Source of the DNA: Inediibacterium massiliense
GTDB taxonomy: Bacteria; Bacillota; Clostridia; Peptostreptococcales; Thermotaleaceae
Length of the DNA: 64,000 nucleotides
Assembly (NCBI RefSeq): GCF_001282725.1
Contig: NZ_LN876586.1
Coordinates: 2,023-66,022, forward strand
Direction: 5' to 3'
Below the pieces are notes generated by a model, which saw only the letters and a program-made list of their open reading frames with translations, was not told the DNA's origin and did no database searches. The translations under genes were made by a program, and so were the position numbers. How positions within the stretch are numbered: the stretch's first letter is position 1; the number at the start of each line of letters is the position of its first letter. Of the stretch, positions 53,899 through 63,537 are shown in pieces.

Positions 53899-53936
53899 AC
53901 ATCTATCCACAAATTATTGTGGATAGATGTGGATAA
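53899..53936. other. Hairpin with three DnaA-box-like nonamers
   Basis: A perfect 14-bp inverted repeat (53899-53912 with 53917-53930) without a T-run. It contains CTATCCACA (53903-53911) and TGTGGATAG (53918-53926), each one base from the DnaA box. It is followed by an exact box on the minus strand, TGTGGATAA (53928-53936). It may end ktrB transcription, bind DnaA, or both; the remaining 53940-54060 shows nothing. Confidence 0.45.
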
Positions 53937-54068
53937 CTTACAAAAAAAGAAATTTCACACACATGGTTCCAAATTGTCACAAAAATATTAAAATTGTTTT
54001 TGGTCTATAGAAGATGAAAGAAAAGGGGAAAATAAATAAAAGATATGAAATAAGGAATAAAATACATA

Positions 54069-54097
54069 TTGACATAAAATAATAATATATGATAGTA
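54069..54097 (+). promoter_or_regulatory. Promoter of the PyrR leader-carAB operon
   Basis: A clear TTGACA at 54069-54074. The -10 box is uncertain: GATAGT (54091-54096) at 16 bp is the best placed, while the better-looking TATAAA is at 21 bp. Confidence 0.55.
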
Positions 54098-54111
54098 TAA
54101 AATGAAAATAA

Positions 54112-54236
54112 ATAACGAGCCTTTAAATCGGTCCAGAGAGACTGAAAAGGATATGAAAAGAAAAGATGCACATAAAGTGTGATCTATTCTTAGTGCAATC
54201 AAAACCTTTTGTCTCTTGGCAAAAGGTTTTTTTAAT
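54112..54236 (+). promoter_or_regulatory. PyrR-binding attenuator leader of carAB
   Basis: CCTTTAAATCGGTCCAGAGA followed by GACTGAAAAGG (54120-54150) matches the PyrR anti-antiterminator loop (TCCAGAGAGGCT consensus, here with GACT). A terminator follows: AAAACCTTTTG (54201-54211) with CAAAAGGTTTT (54220-54230) and T-run. PyrR with UMP should favour termination and so shut carAB when pyrimidines are plentiful. Confidence 0.9.
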
Positions 54237-54343
54237 ATATTAAATGAATATTTATGAAGCTATTATAAAATAAAAATTAAATTTTTTTAAGAATATGTGA
54301 ATAAATATACAAATATACGAATAAATAAAACGGAGGGATAGGT

Positions 54344-55423
54344 ATGACGGGCATATTGTATTTAGAAGATGGTACCATATACAAAGGAAAAGGGTTCGGA
54401 AAAAAAGGGATTTCAGTAGGAGAATTGGTATTTAATACTTCTATTACAGGATATCAAGAAATACTTACAGATCCGTCCTATGCAGGACAAATTATCACCA
54501 TGACATATCCTTTAATAGGAAATTACGGCATGAATCAAGTAGGAAATCAATCCTCTCAGATTTATGCAAAAGGTTTTGTAACAAAGTCTATAGATCAAAC
54601 TCCATCTCATTATATGAATGAAGAAAATTTAGAACAAATGTTAGAAAGAATGGGTGTTGTGGGAATTTCAGATGTAGATACAAGAAGTATTACAAAGAAA
54701 ATTAGAAAAACAGGACCTTTAAAATGTGTCATATCTAATGAAGAAACATCTATAGAGACGTTAAAAGAACATCTTCATAAAGTAGATCTTCAAGAAGACT
54801 GGATGAAATATGTAGGAACGAAAAAGATACTTCATATACCAGGAAAAGGACCGAAAGTAGCAGTAATAGATTTTGGAATAAAAAAGAATATTTTAGAAAA
54901 TCTTAAAGGTAGAGGCTGTGATATTACCGTATTTCCTTATGAAAGCTCGTATGAAGAAATTATGAATATGAGTCCTGATGGAGTATTTTTAAGCAACGGA
55001 CCAGGAAATCCAGAAGCTGCAACAGAAGCAATTGATACGGTGAAAAAAATCATTCAAAAGATTCCTACCTTTGGGATTTGTATGGGACATCAAATCATGG
55101 CCTTAGCAGTAGGAGGGCATACTTATAAAATGAAGTACGGTCATAGAGGAGGAAATCATGGAGTGTATGATATACAACAAGATAGAGCTTATATTACCTC
55201 TCAAAATCATGGATATGCAGTAGATAAAAAAAGTGTAGAAGATAAAGGAATGATTATTACTCATATGAATCTTAATGATGATACAGTAGAAGGTATGATG
55301 CATAAGGAACTTCCGATTTTTTCTGTACAATTCCATCCAGAAGGAGCACCAGGACCTACAGATGCAACTTACCTATTTGATAAATTCGTAAGTATATTAA
55401 AGGGGGAGACAATATGCCAGTAA
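54344..55423 (+). CDS. carA: Carbamoyl-phosphate synthase small subunit
   Basis: A 359-residue glutamine amidotransferase subunit that supplies ammonia to CarB. The N-terminal CPSase small-chain domain (LYLEDGTIYKGKGFG) is followed by a class I GATase domain. The nucleophile cysteine is in GICMGHQ (about residue 247), and the His/Glu partners are in SVQFHPEGAPGP. A GGAGGG site precedes the ATG. It overlaps carB by ten bases. The PyrR leader indicates a pyrimidine role rather than arginine. Confidence 0.96.
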   Translation: MTGILYLEDGTIYKGKGFGKKGISVGELVFNTSITGYQEILTDPSYAGQIITMTYPLIGNYGMNQVGNQSSQIYAKGFVTKSIDQTPSHYMNEENLEQMLERMGVVGISDVDTRSITKKIRKTGPLKCVISNEETSIETLKEHLHKVDLQEDWMKYVGTKKILHIPGKGPKVAVIDFGIKKNILENLKGRGCDITVFPYESSYEEIMNMSPDGVFLSNGPGNPEAATEAIDTVKKIIQKIPTFGICMGHQIMALAVGGHTYKMKYGHRGGNHGVYDIQQDRAYITSQNHGYAVDKKSVEDKGMIITHMNLNDDTVEGMMHKELPIFSVQFHPEGAPGPTDATYLFDKFVSILKGETICQ

Positions 55424-58400
55424 ACGATAAGTTAAAGAAGGTAATGATTATTGGATCAGGACCTATTGTGATAGGGCAAGCAGCAGAATTTGATTACTCA
55501 GGAACTCAAGCTTGTAAAGCTATTAAAGAAGAAGGAATCTATACAATTTTAGTAAATAGCAATCCAGCAACCATCATGACAGATACAAATGTAGCAGATC
55601 AAGTTTATATAGAGCCTTTAACAATAGAGAGTCTCTCAAAGATTATTGAAAAAGAAAGACCAGATGGAATTTTAGCAGGTTTTGGAGGTCAAACTGCATT
55701 AAACCTTGCTATGGAACTAGAAAAAACAGGAGTATTAAAAAAATATGAAGTACAGCTATTGGGAACAGATTCTAAAACAATCAAACAAGCAGAAGATCGA
55801 GAAGCTTTTAGAGATTTAATGATACAAATTCATGAACCTATTCCTGAAAGTATTATTGCGACAAAATTAAAAGAATGTGAGGATTTTGTAGAGAAAAACG
55901 GATATCCTGTCATTATTAGACCTGCATATACTTTAGGAGGAACAGGAGGAGGTATTGCAAATAATCATGATCAGCTTATACAAATTTGCCAAAGTGGAAT
56001 TGAAAATAGCCCTATTGGACAAATTCTTTTAGAGCAAAGTGTAGCAGGCTGGAAGGAAATTGAATACGAAGTCATTAGAGACAAAAAAGACAATTGTATC
56101 ATTATTTGTAATATGGAAAATATGGATCCTGTAGGAGTTCATACGGGAGATAGTATAGTGGTTGCACCTTCCCAAACATTAAGAGATGAAGAATATCAAA
56201 TGTTAAGAGCATCATCTATAAAAATTATAAGAAGTTTAAAAATAGAAGGAGGATGCAATATACAATTTGCGCTAGATCCTAAAAGCAATAATTATATTGT
56301 AATAGAAGTAAATCCTAGAGTAAGTAGATCAAGTGCACTAGCATCAAAAGCAGCAGGATATCCAATTGCAAAAATTGCATCAAAAATAGCCATAGGATAT
56401 AGCTTAGATGAACTAAGAAATTATGTAACAACAAATTCAAGTGCTTGCTTTGAACCTTCATTAGATTATGTAGTAGTAAAATTCCCAAAATGGCCTTTTG
56501 ATAAATTTCAAAGAGCGAAAAGAACACTAGGAACTCAAATGAAGGCTACAGGAGAAGTAATGGCTATTAGCAGAGATTTTGAAAGTGCTCTTTTAAAAGC
56601 TCTTACCTCACTTGAGGGAAAATTTACAGGACTTAGAATGTTTTCTATTATGGATATGACAGATGAAGAATTGATCAATAAAATAAAACTTTGTGATGAT
56701 GAAAGAATATTTGCCCTTTCAGAAGGAGTTAGAAGAGGAATAACAGTTTCAAAGCTTCATGAAATGACCAAAATTGATTTATGGTTCTTAAACAAAATAA
56801 AAAATATTATAGATATGGAAAAAAGAATCAGTAATGAAAATATAGACGAAAATTTATTATATGAAGCAGAGAAAATGGGATTTACAGATAGGGAAATTAG
56901 TGATTTATCAGGAAGAGATCATGAAGAGATACATCTTATGAGAAAACAACATGAAATCAGACCGGTTTATAAGATGGTAGATACTTGTAGTGGCGAGTTT
57001 GAAGCAGAAACTCCTTATTATTACTCCTGCTATGAACAAGAAGACGAAAATATTATATCAGAGAAGAAAAAAATTATCGTAATAGGTTCAGGACCTATAC
57101 GAATTGGACAAGGAATAGAATTTGACTACTCTTGTGTTCACGGAGTATGGGCCATTAAAAATGCTGGATATGAATCTATTATGATTAACAACAATCCAGA
57201 AACTGTAAGTACAGATTTTGATACGGCAGATAAACTGTATTTTGAATCCTTGTATATCGATCATGTAATGGACATTATTGAAAAAGAAAAACCAGAGGGA
57301 GTTATTCTCCAACTAGGAGGACAAACTTCTGTAAACTTAGCAGAAAAACTATATAAAAGAGGAGTCAATATATTAGGAACATCTTACAACTCTATGGATC
57401 TAGCAGAAGATCGAGATAAATTTAGAGACTTTTTAGAAGAAATCCATATTCCATCTCCTACAGGTATGGCTATTACAAGTATGGAAGAAGCATTAAAAGG
57501 GGTAGACAAAATAGGGTATCCAGTAGTGGTAAGACCATCTTATGTAATAGGTGGAAGAGCTATGCAGGTTGTACATGATGAAGTAGGACTGAGAAGATAT
57601 ATAGAAGAAGCTGTAACTCTTTCTAAAAAATATCCTGTTTTGATGGATAGATATGTAAAGGGAACTGAAATAGAAGTAGATGCTGTAGGAGATGGGGAAG
57701 ATGTACTGATCCCTGGAATTATGGAACATATTGAAAGGACAGGAGTCCACTCAGGGGATAGCATTAGTGTGTATCCATATTTAAACCTAAGTGAAGAAAC
57801 AGTTCAAAAATTAGTAGACTATACAAAACGAATTGTAAAAGGATTAAAAATTGTAGGACTTGTGAATATTCAATATGTATTTGATGGAAAAGACATATAT
57901 GTCATAGAAGTAAATCCAAGGGCATCAAGAACCGTTCCAATCCTTAGTAAAGTAACAGATACACCAATGGTGAAGATTGCAGTAGAAACTATGTTAGGTA
58001 AAAAATTAAAGGATACTTCTTATGGAACAGGACTTATGAAAAATAAAGAGCTATATGCAGTTAAAGTACCAGTATTTTCAGGGGAGAAGCTTACAGACGT
58101 GGATATGTATCTAGGGCCTGAGATGAAATCTACAGGGGAGGTCCTAGGAATAGATAAAGATCTAAGGAAAGCTCTTTACAAAGGATTTAAAGGGGCAGGA
58201 TACAAAATTCCAACCCAAGGAGGTATTTATGTATCTTTAAGAGATGTAGACAAAAAAGAAGGCATAGAGATTATAAAGGATTATGAATCTATGGGATTTA
58301 TGATTTATGCATCAGAAGGTACAAGTGAATTTTTAAATGAAAATAAGGTTTCTTGTGAAACAATTCCTCTAGATGAGATTTCAAAGTATATTGTAGAAGG

Positions 58401-58602
58401 AAAAATTTCTATGATGATTAATACTCCTACAAGAGGAAATAACGAAAAGAGCCTTGGATTCAAAGTTAGAAGAAAAATGAGTGAATATAGGCTTCCTATA
58501 TTTACTTGCATCGATACAGCTAAAATATTTAAAACAGCTATTCGTATGAAGAAAAATAATGAACACATTGAGTATAAGCCTCTAAGTGAATATCTGAAGT
58601 AA
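55414..58602 (+). CDS. carB: Carbamoyl-phosphate synthase large subunit
   Basis: A 1062-residue synthase of normal length with two homologous halves, each an ATP-grasp unit, for carboxyphosphate and carbamate phosphorylation. Each half opens with a similar segment (MIIGSGPIVIGQAAEFDYSG and VIGSGPIRIGQGIEFDYSC) and later has an EVNPR motif with metal ligands (VIEVNPRVSRSSAL, VIEVNPRASRT). The oligomerisation and C-terminal MGS-like allosteric domains follow (from about residue 935). The Shine-Dalgarno GGGGGAG is within carA. No other pyr genes are in the window. Confidence 0.97.
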   Translation: MPVNDKLKKVMIIGSGPIVIGQAAEFDYSGTQACKAIKEEGIYTILVNSNPATIMTDTNVADQVYIEPLTIESLSKIIEKERPDGILAGFGGQTALNLAMELEKTGVLKKYEVQLLGTDSKTIKQAEDREAFRDLMIQIHEPIPESIIATKLKECEDFVEKNGYPVIIRPAYTLGGTGGGIANNHDQLIQICQSGIENSPIGQILLEQSVAGWKEIEYEVIRDKKDNCIIICNMENMDPVGVHTGDSIVVAPSQTLRDEEYQMLRASSIKIIRSLKIEGGCNIQFALDPKSNNYIVIEVNPRVSRSSALASKAAGYPIAKIASKIAIGYSLDELRNYVTTNSSACFEPSLDYVVVKFPKWPFDKFQRAKRTLGTQMKATGEVMAISRDFESALLKALTSLEGKFTGLRMFSIMDMTDEELINKIKLCDDERIFALSEGVRRGITVSKLHEMTKIDLWFLNKIKNIIDMEKRISNENIDENLLYEAEKMGFTDREISDLSGRDHEEIHLMRKQHEIRPVYKMVDTCSGEFEAETPYYYSCYEQEDENIISEKKKIIVIGSGPIRIGQGIEFDYSCVHGVWAIKNAGYESIMINNNPETVSTDFDTADKLYFESLYIDHVMDIIEKEKPEGVILQLGGQTSVNLAEKLYKRGVNILGTSYNSMDLAEDRDKFRDFLEEIHIPSPTGMAITSMEEALKGVDKIGYPVVVRPSYVIGGRAMQVVHDEVGLRRYIEEAVTLSKKYPVLMDRYVKGTEIEVDAVGDGEDVLIPGIMEHIERTGVHSGDSISVYPYLNLSEETVQKLVDYTKRIVKGLKIVGLVNIQYVFDGKDIYVIEVNPRASRTVPILSKVTDTPMVKIAVETMLGKKLKDTSYGTGLMKNKELYAVKVPVFSGEKLTDVDMYLGPEMKSTGEVLGIDKDLRKALYKGFKGAGYKIPTQGGIYVSLRDVDKKEGIEIIKDYESMGFMIYASEGTSEFLNENKVSCETIPLDEISKYIVEGKISMMINTPTRGNNEKSLGFKVRRKMSEYRLPIFTCIDTAKIFKTAIRMKKNNEHIEYKPLSEYLK

Positions 58603-58607
58603 GAATG

Positions 58608-58645
58608 ATGCTCATAGAAATTGAAAATTTCTATGGGCATTTATA
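58608..58645 (+). terminator. Terminator of carAB
   Basis: A 15-bp stem (58608-58622 with 58626-58640, one G-T pair) followed by a T-rich tail. Confidence 0.78.
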
Positions 58646-58780
58646 TGTTTATATATAATATATGAGTACATATATCATAGTATTGATAAAAATAGAGCCT
58701 ATTATTTACCAATTATTTATTTCTATTATTCGTCTGTCCGTATATAATATGGATATGTAGAATAAAAGGACGGTTATCAT

Positions 58781-58959
58781 ATGGAATATATGTCTGCCCC
58801 AGAAGCCGCTAAAAAATGGGGTATGTAAGAATGGTAGGTGCAAAAACTTTGTGAGTAAAACCTCATACTGAGTGTTGAGAAATTTAGCCCTATTTAGCTG
58901 ATAACGAAAAATGTATAGAAGCCTATTGACGGGCGAAGAAAGTTACATCTAAAAGTTGA
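58781..58959 (+). pseudogene. Decayed helix-turn-helix DNA-binding protein gene
   Basis: The frame from ATG 58781 reads MEYMSAPEAAKKWGM, stop, EW, stop, VQKLCE, stop, NLILSVEKFSPI, stop. It then continues as NEKCIEAY, stop, RAKK after a one-base shift near 58903. This follows, position by position, the small MEYLSAKEAAEKWGISERRV-type helix-turn-helix proteins found with mobile and accessory modules. At least five stops and one frameshift mark it as dead. It fills most of the gap between carB and the response regulator gene. Confidence 0.7.
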
Positions 58960-59010
58960 TAAATAGTTGGATATTATTAGCTATATTAGTTATTTAGGGA
59001 GGTGTGCAAA

Positions 59011-59685
59011 TTGCGCAATAAAATTTTGATAGCTGACGATGAAGCAGATATTGTTTTAATGCTCACCTATTTTTTTGAAAGCAAGGGATATGATGTACTG
59101 ACAGCTTCAAACGGAGTTGAAACCTTAAAGCAAGTTGAGCATAGTCCAGATATTATTTTACTCGATATCAATATGCCTGGATTGGATGGCTTGGAGGTTT
59201 GCGAACGTATCCGAGATCATGTATCTTGTCCCATTCTTTTTCTGACTGCACGAATTGAGGATACTGATAAAGTAAAAGGATTTTCCGTTGGTGGTGATGA
59301 TTATATCGTTAAGCCCTTTTCACTTGTAGAATTAGACGCAAGAATACGCGCTCATCTGCGCAGGGAAGCACGCCATAATTTTGAAGCACAGATCAAGTTT
59401 GCAGGTGACCTTACAATAGATTTTTCGGAACGCTGCTTATTCTATAAAGGTGTAAAAATTACTCTTGCAAAAAAGGAATTTGATATTGTTGAACTTCTCT
59501 CTCAAAATTCAGGGCAAGTTTTTGACAAGGAACGGATTTATGAAAGAGTATGGGGATATGACAGCGAGGGAGACAGCAGCGTAGTGGCAGAACATATTCG
59601 CAGGGTACGGACAAAAATCGCTCCATTTACCGATAGAAACTATATTGAAACAGTTTGGGGGTGCGGTTACAAATGGACAAAGTAA
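59011..59685 (+). CDS. OmpR-family response regulator
   Basis: A 224-residue two-domain regulator. The receiver (about residues 1-115) has acidic pocket DDEAD, the phosphoacceptor in LLDINMPG (about Asp50), Thr in LTAR and Lys in VKPFS. The C-terminal winged helix (about 128-222) has EHIRRVRTKI and TVWGCGYKW. TTG at 59011 follows GGGAGGTG; the GTG at 59002 lies within that site. It overlaps the kinase gene by 13 bases. Codon use (CGC, GCG, CGG) is richer in GC than in genes to the left. Confidence 0.9.
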   Translation: MRNKILIADDEADIVLMLTYFFESKGYDVLTASNGVETLKQVEHSPDIILLDINMPGLDGLEVCERIRDHVSCPILFLTARIEDTDKVKGFSVGGDDYIVKPFSLVELDARIRAHLRREARHNFEAQIKFAGDLTIDFSERCLFYKGVKITLAKKEFDIVELLSQNSGQVFDKERIYERVWGYDSEGDSSVVAEHIRRVRTKIAPFTDRNYIETVWGCGYKWTK

Positions 59686-60851
59686 AGCGACTTTGGGGGG
59701 ATTTATCTTTGAGAAAAAGCATTGTGCTCTATGTGGTGGTATTCGTGATAGTTGCTCTTGCTTTGAGCGTGATAACCGCCTCTGTTTGTAATAGTATTGT
59801 TGAGAATATTCAAGACAAATATCCACCAACAGGTGAAAAATACTATCTGACAAATGAAATGGGAGAACAATTAGGAGAGGGGACTTATATAGGAACTGTA
59901 CCTACTCCGTTATGTGAACAAGATCAACGCTTGGTGTTTATTTTGGAAATTCTTCCGATTGTAGCAGCTCCAATTTATTCTGCATTATGTATTATAGCTG
60001 CAGCATTGCTTTTTTACAGAAACAAATTGAAAAAGCCACTTGCAGAGCTAAAAGCTGCTTCAGAAAAGATTTCAAATAATAACTTGGATTTTTCTATTAC
60101 ATACAGAAGTAAAGATGAATTAGGACAGTTATGCGCTTCTTTTGAATTGATGCGCTCCACCCTTGTAAATAACTTTTCTGAAATGTGGCGGCAAATCGAG
60201 GAACGAAAGCAACTCAATGCTGTGTTTGCCCACGATTTGCGTACCCCGCTTACGGTACTCAAGGGGTATGATGAAATGCTACAAGCAAGTAATGACACAC
60301 AAACAAGAGATACCGCCGCCACGATGGGAAAACATATAGGGCGGTTAGAGTATTATATTGATAGCATGAGCAGTTTGAGGCGGTTGGAAGATACGCAGCC
60401 GGAATACAAAGACATTTCTCTACAAGAATTTCTATCCTCTTTGTCCGAAAGTGCTTATGTTTTATGTGGGCGAAACAGGAAAAAATTGTGTCTGAAAAAT
60501 AGGACAACAGCAGAGCGGCTGTCTGTCGATACAGATTTTATTTCGCAAGTATGTAATAATTTGTTCTCAAATGCTATTCGCTATGCCGCATCTACTGTTA
60601 CAATTACCTTTGAAGAAACAAATAATGGATTGCTACTGTCTGTATCTGACGATGGCAAAGGATTTTCCAAAAACAGTTTATACAACGCAACAAGTCCCTA
60701 CTTTACAGAAGAAAAAAACCATTCTGAACATTTTGGACTAGGACTATATATTTGCAAGGTACTTTGTGAACATCACGGTGGATACGTGAAAATCGAAAAT
60801 CGTACTGCTGGGGCAACTGTGCTTGCTTTCTTCAAATCCTTTGTTTTGTAG
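59673..60851 (+). CDS. HAMP sensor histidine kinase
   Basis: A 392-residue kinase with two membrane helices (about residues 18-42 and 90-115) enclosing a short outer loop of about 50 residues, a HAMP domain (about 115-170) and a kinase core. The H box is FAHDLRTPLTVLKGYDEM, followed by N box NNLFSNAIRYA, G1 SDDGKGF and G2 FGLGLYICK. The small sensory loop suits intramembrane-sensing kinases that work with ABC exporters. ATG at 59673 lies within the regulator gene end. Confidence 0.9.
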   Translation: MDKVKRLWGDLSLRKSIVLYVVVFVIVALALSVITASVCNSIVENIQDKYPPTGEKYYLTNEMGEQLGEGTYIGTVPTPLCEQDQRLVFILEILPIVAAPIYSALCIIAAALLFYRNKLKKPLAELKAASEKISNNNLDFSITYRSKDELGQLCASFELMRSTLVNNFSEMWRQIEERKQLNAVFAHDLRTPLTVLKGYDEMLQASNDTQTRDTAATMGKHIGRLEYYIDSMSSLRRLEDTQPEYKDISLQEFLSSLSESAYVLCGRNRKKLCLKNRTTAERLSVDTDFISQVCNNLFSNAIRYAASTVTITFEETNNGLLLSVSDDGKGFSKNSLYNATSPYFTEEKNHSEHFGLGLYICKVLCEHHGGYVKIENRTAGATVLAFFKSFVL

Positions 60852-60875
60852 ATAAAAAGTAGAATATTATACGCT

Positions 60876-60910
60876 ATACTCTCCATGTAAATACATGGAG
60901 AGTATTTTTT
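60876..60910 (+). terminator. Terminator between the two-component genes and the ABC genes
   Basis: A perfect 14-bp stem (60876-60889 with 60892-60905) with a two-base loop by count (probably four in the fold) and T-run. The ABC genes 28 bases later therefore need read-through or their own promoter. Confidence 0.83.
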
Positions 60911-60937
60911 GTTCCCTATAACGAAAGGAGTTTTTAT

Positions 60938-61810
60938 ATGGAATTGGCAACGAATAATCTGACAAAGTGTTATGGAAACAAAACAGCCGTAAACCACTTA
61001 AACATTATTTTGTCAAATGGAGTTTATGGCTTGCTCGGCGCAAATGGCGCAGGGAAAACAACACTCATGCGCCTTTTATGTGCTATTCAAACGCCCACCT
61101 CTGGAAAAATTACTTTAGATGGCAAAAACATTATGCATATGGGAGAAAGATACCGAAAACATTTAGGGTATTTCCCGCAACAATTTGGGTATTATCCCGA
61201 TTTTACAGCACGCGACTTTTTGCTTTATATTGCTGCCTTAAAGGGATTGAGTGGCACGGATGCAAAACAAAAGTCAAAAGAGTTACTTGAAGCTGTTGGT
61301 CTAATTGAGGAGAGTAACCATAAAATCAAAACCTTTTCAGGTGGTATGAAACAACGATTAGGAATTGCACAAGCTATGTTGAATGACCCGCATATTCTCA
61401 TATTAGATGAACCAACGGCTGGACTTGACCCGAAAGAGCGTGTACGTTTTCGCAATTTGATCAGTGCATTTTCTAAAGACAGGATTGTTGTTTTATCTAC
61501 GCATATTGTTTCTGACATTGAGTTTATTGCTGGAGAAATTATAATGATGAAATCTGGGCAAGTGCTTCACTTTGGAAAGCCAAATGAAATCACTTCTGAA
61601 ATAAATGGAAAAGTATGGGAATGTGTTGTTTCAACTGATCGAGTGGAACAGTGTAGCTTAACTCTCAATATCAGCAATTTGCGGAATATGGAGAATAACC
61701 AAACTGTACTACGGATTATGGATGAACACAAGCCTATGACAAATGCTGTGGAGGTACAGCCAAATTTAGAGGATTTGTATCTTTTCTATTTCAAAGGAGG
61801 GAATAATTAA
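60938..61810 (+). CDS. ABC transporter ATPase (bacitracin/lantibiotic type)
   Basis: A 290-residue ATPase. Walker A is GANGAGKTT (about residues 36-44), the signature FSGGMKQRLGIA, Walker B LILDEPTAGLD, and the switch His is in STHIVSD. The C-terminal extension of about 70 residues is of the type seen in CcmA/BcrA-like ATPases. GAAAGGAG precedes the ATG. It overlaps the permease by one base (TAATG). Together with the kinase pair it likely forms a peptide-stress or export module. Confidence 0.88.
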   Translation: MELATNNLTKCYGNKTAVNHLNIILSNGVYGLLGANGAGKTTLMRLLCAIQTPTSGKITLDGKNIMHMGERYRKHLGYFPQQFGYYPDFTARDFLLYIAALKGLSGTDAKQKSKELLEAVGLIEESNHKIKTFSGGMKQRLGIAQAMLNDPHILILDEPTAGLDPKERVRFRNLISAFSKDRIVVLSTHIVSDIEFIAGEIIMMKSGQVLHFGKPNEITSEINGKVWECVVSTDRVEQCSLTLNISNLRNMENNQTVLRIMDEHKPMTNAVEVQPNLEDLYLFYFKGGNN

Positions 61811-62886
61811 TGACAACGTTGGTTCTATTTGAACTTCGGAAAATACTAACAAAGCGGATTACGCTTATTGGTATTGTTGCTGTTTTGATATTAAATTTTC
61901 TGTTGGTGTTTTCTACTTTGCAATCAATGTATTCCTTTGATGGCAGGAACAGGGAGGGAACGGGTATAACTGCTGTAAATATTGACAAAGAAATTGCCCA
62001 GAAATATCAAGGAACTTTAACAGATGAAAAAGTACAGAAGATGTTGAATGACTTCAAGCCTACAACAGATTTCCATGGATTGAATGTAGCTTATTTATAC
62101 ACAAACGCCACGCAGTCTTCTGTTCACGCTCGATTTTCTGACCAAAATGGAGATTGGAATGGGATAACTGTTGCAGACGTTTTTAGCCACGAGAAAATCA
62201 CAATTGGTTATGTCAATGGTTGGCTTCATGTTAGTCAATACATGACGCGAGTTTTTATCGTTCTTTCTCTGCTGATTGTACTAATGATTGCACCTGTATT
62301 TTCTGGTGAATACGGTGGAGTTGATAGTTTAATTCTAACGACAAAGTATGGAAAAACAAGGTGCGGAACAGCAAAAAATATAGGGGCTCTGTTAGCGGCG
62401 CTTCTTGTAACTGCATTTTTTGTTGTTCTTAACATCGTAGCTGCACTTGTAATATACGGACATGAGGGGCTTGATTGCAGCATTCTTTTTGCACCGCAAG
62501 GATTTATTGAAGCCTATATCCCATTTAATATTACTTGTGCAACATTGATTAAATATCAAATGCTTTTGACATTTACTTGCATGATGAGTGTTGTAGGTAT
62601 CACCATACTTTTATCATCAATTTGCAAAAATCAAATAGTAGCGCTTGTGACTTCTGCTTCAATTTTTATGCTACCACTTTTATTGCCTGTAGCAGAAACA
62701 AATTTGCTTTATAAGTTAGTAGTCCTTATGCCTGTCTATCAAGCACAATTCATTTCAATTATGTCGGTTGAGCAAATGAGTAATGGACTCTTGTACGCAA
62801 TATGGGCTATCCCGATGGCAGTGATTTTGATAATGATTGGCTATATTATTTCACGCAGAGCTTTTGCTAAACATCAAGTTTCATAA
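61810..62886 (+). CDS. ABC-2 type permease
   Basis: A 358-residue membrane protein with a first helix near residue 20-40, a large outer loop (about 40-140), then five further helices. No enzymatic motif. The layout matches ABC-2 exporters that pair with BcrA-like ATPases for antimicrobial peptides. The ATG overlaps the ATPase stop. Substrate unknown. The downstream stretch 62887-63119 has no gene or clear signal. Confidence 0.8.
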   Translation: MTTLVLFELRKILTKRITLIGIVAVLILNFLLVFSTLQSMYSFDGRNREGTGITAVNIDKEIAQKYQGTLTDEKVQKMLNDFKPTTDFHGLNVAYLYTNATQSSVHARFSDQNGDWNGITVADVFSHEKITIGYVNGWLHVSQYMTRVFIVLSLLIVLMIAPVFSGEYGGVDSLILTTKYGKTRCGTAKNIGALLAALLVTAFFVVLNIVAALVIYGHEGLDCSILFAPQGFIEAYIPFNITCATLIKYQMLLTFTCMMSVVGITILLSSICKNQIVALVTSASIFMLPLLLPVAETNLLYKLVVLMPVYQAQFISIMSVEQMSNGLLYAIWAIPMAVILIMIGYIISRRAFAKHQVS

Positions 62887-63119
62887 ATACCAATTTTTAC
62901 AAAGTCGCACTTTTTCAAGAATAAGGCAGTATTTAAGGATATATCCCTGGGTATAGGGTTGCTTTCCAATACTCCTATGAGTTTTATCAATAAAAAAAGC
63001 TTATATCTCCCAACGGGATATTTTAGTTATCAAGATGAATACACTTCAAAAAAGATATATAGGTATGGAAATAATAGGAAAAATCAAAATGATTTTTATA
63101 TATTTTTAAAAAATATATA

Positions 63120-63148
63120 TTGACTTAATTGATTTTAGATAATATAAT
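63120..63148 (+). promoter_or_regulatory. Promoter of the serA T-box unit
   Basis: TTGACT (63120-63125), 17-bp spacer, TATAAT (63143-63148). Confidence 0.85.
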
Positions 63149-63154
63149 AGCAAT

Positions 63155-63400
63155 AATTATAAAATTGAAGATCACTTTTTAAAAGGCTATGAACGGTAGT
63201 AGTAAATAATCCTTTGTTTGTAGAGAGTCGATGTGTGGTGAAAATCGATAGCAAAGCTTATTGAATCCGACCGGAAGCTGCATAGGGGTCATAACCTGTG
63301 CCGGGGCTCCCGTTATGAGTAAGAGGCTGTAATCAGCAAAAAAAGGTGGTACCACGTGGATATTATCCCCGTCCTTGTATATACAAGGACGGGTTTTTTA
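63155..63400 (+). promoter_or_regulatory. T-box leader of serA (Ser, UCC specifier)
   Basis: Stem I has AGAGAGTCGATG; the specifier TCC (63265-63267) lies in GAATCCG, the same context as in the serS leader. The T-box AGGTGGTACCACG is at 63343-63355. The terminator pairs 63367-63378 with 63381-63392 and a T-run follows. The next 130 bases to serA contain imperfect inverted repeats and a 14-bp palindrome (TTCTACATGTAGAA) of unknown meaning. Confidence 0.92.
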
Positions 63401-63537
63401 TTTTTAAGCAACGGAAATTCCTAAAGAAATGAAGGAATTTTGTTGGCGCCATGAAGCGGTTTCCGTAAGGAATTGCGAAATTTCTACATGTAGAAGCTCC
63501 CATTTTAATAAAAAATACAATTTTGGAGGAGATTCGA

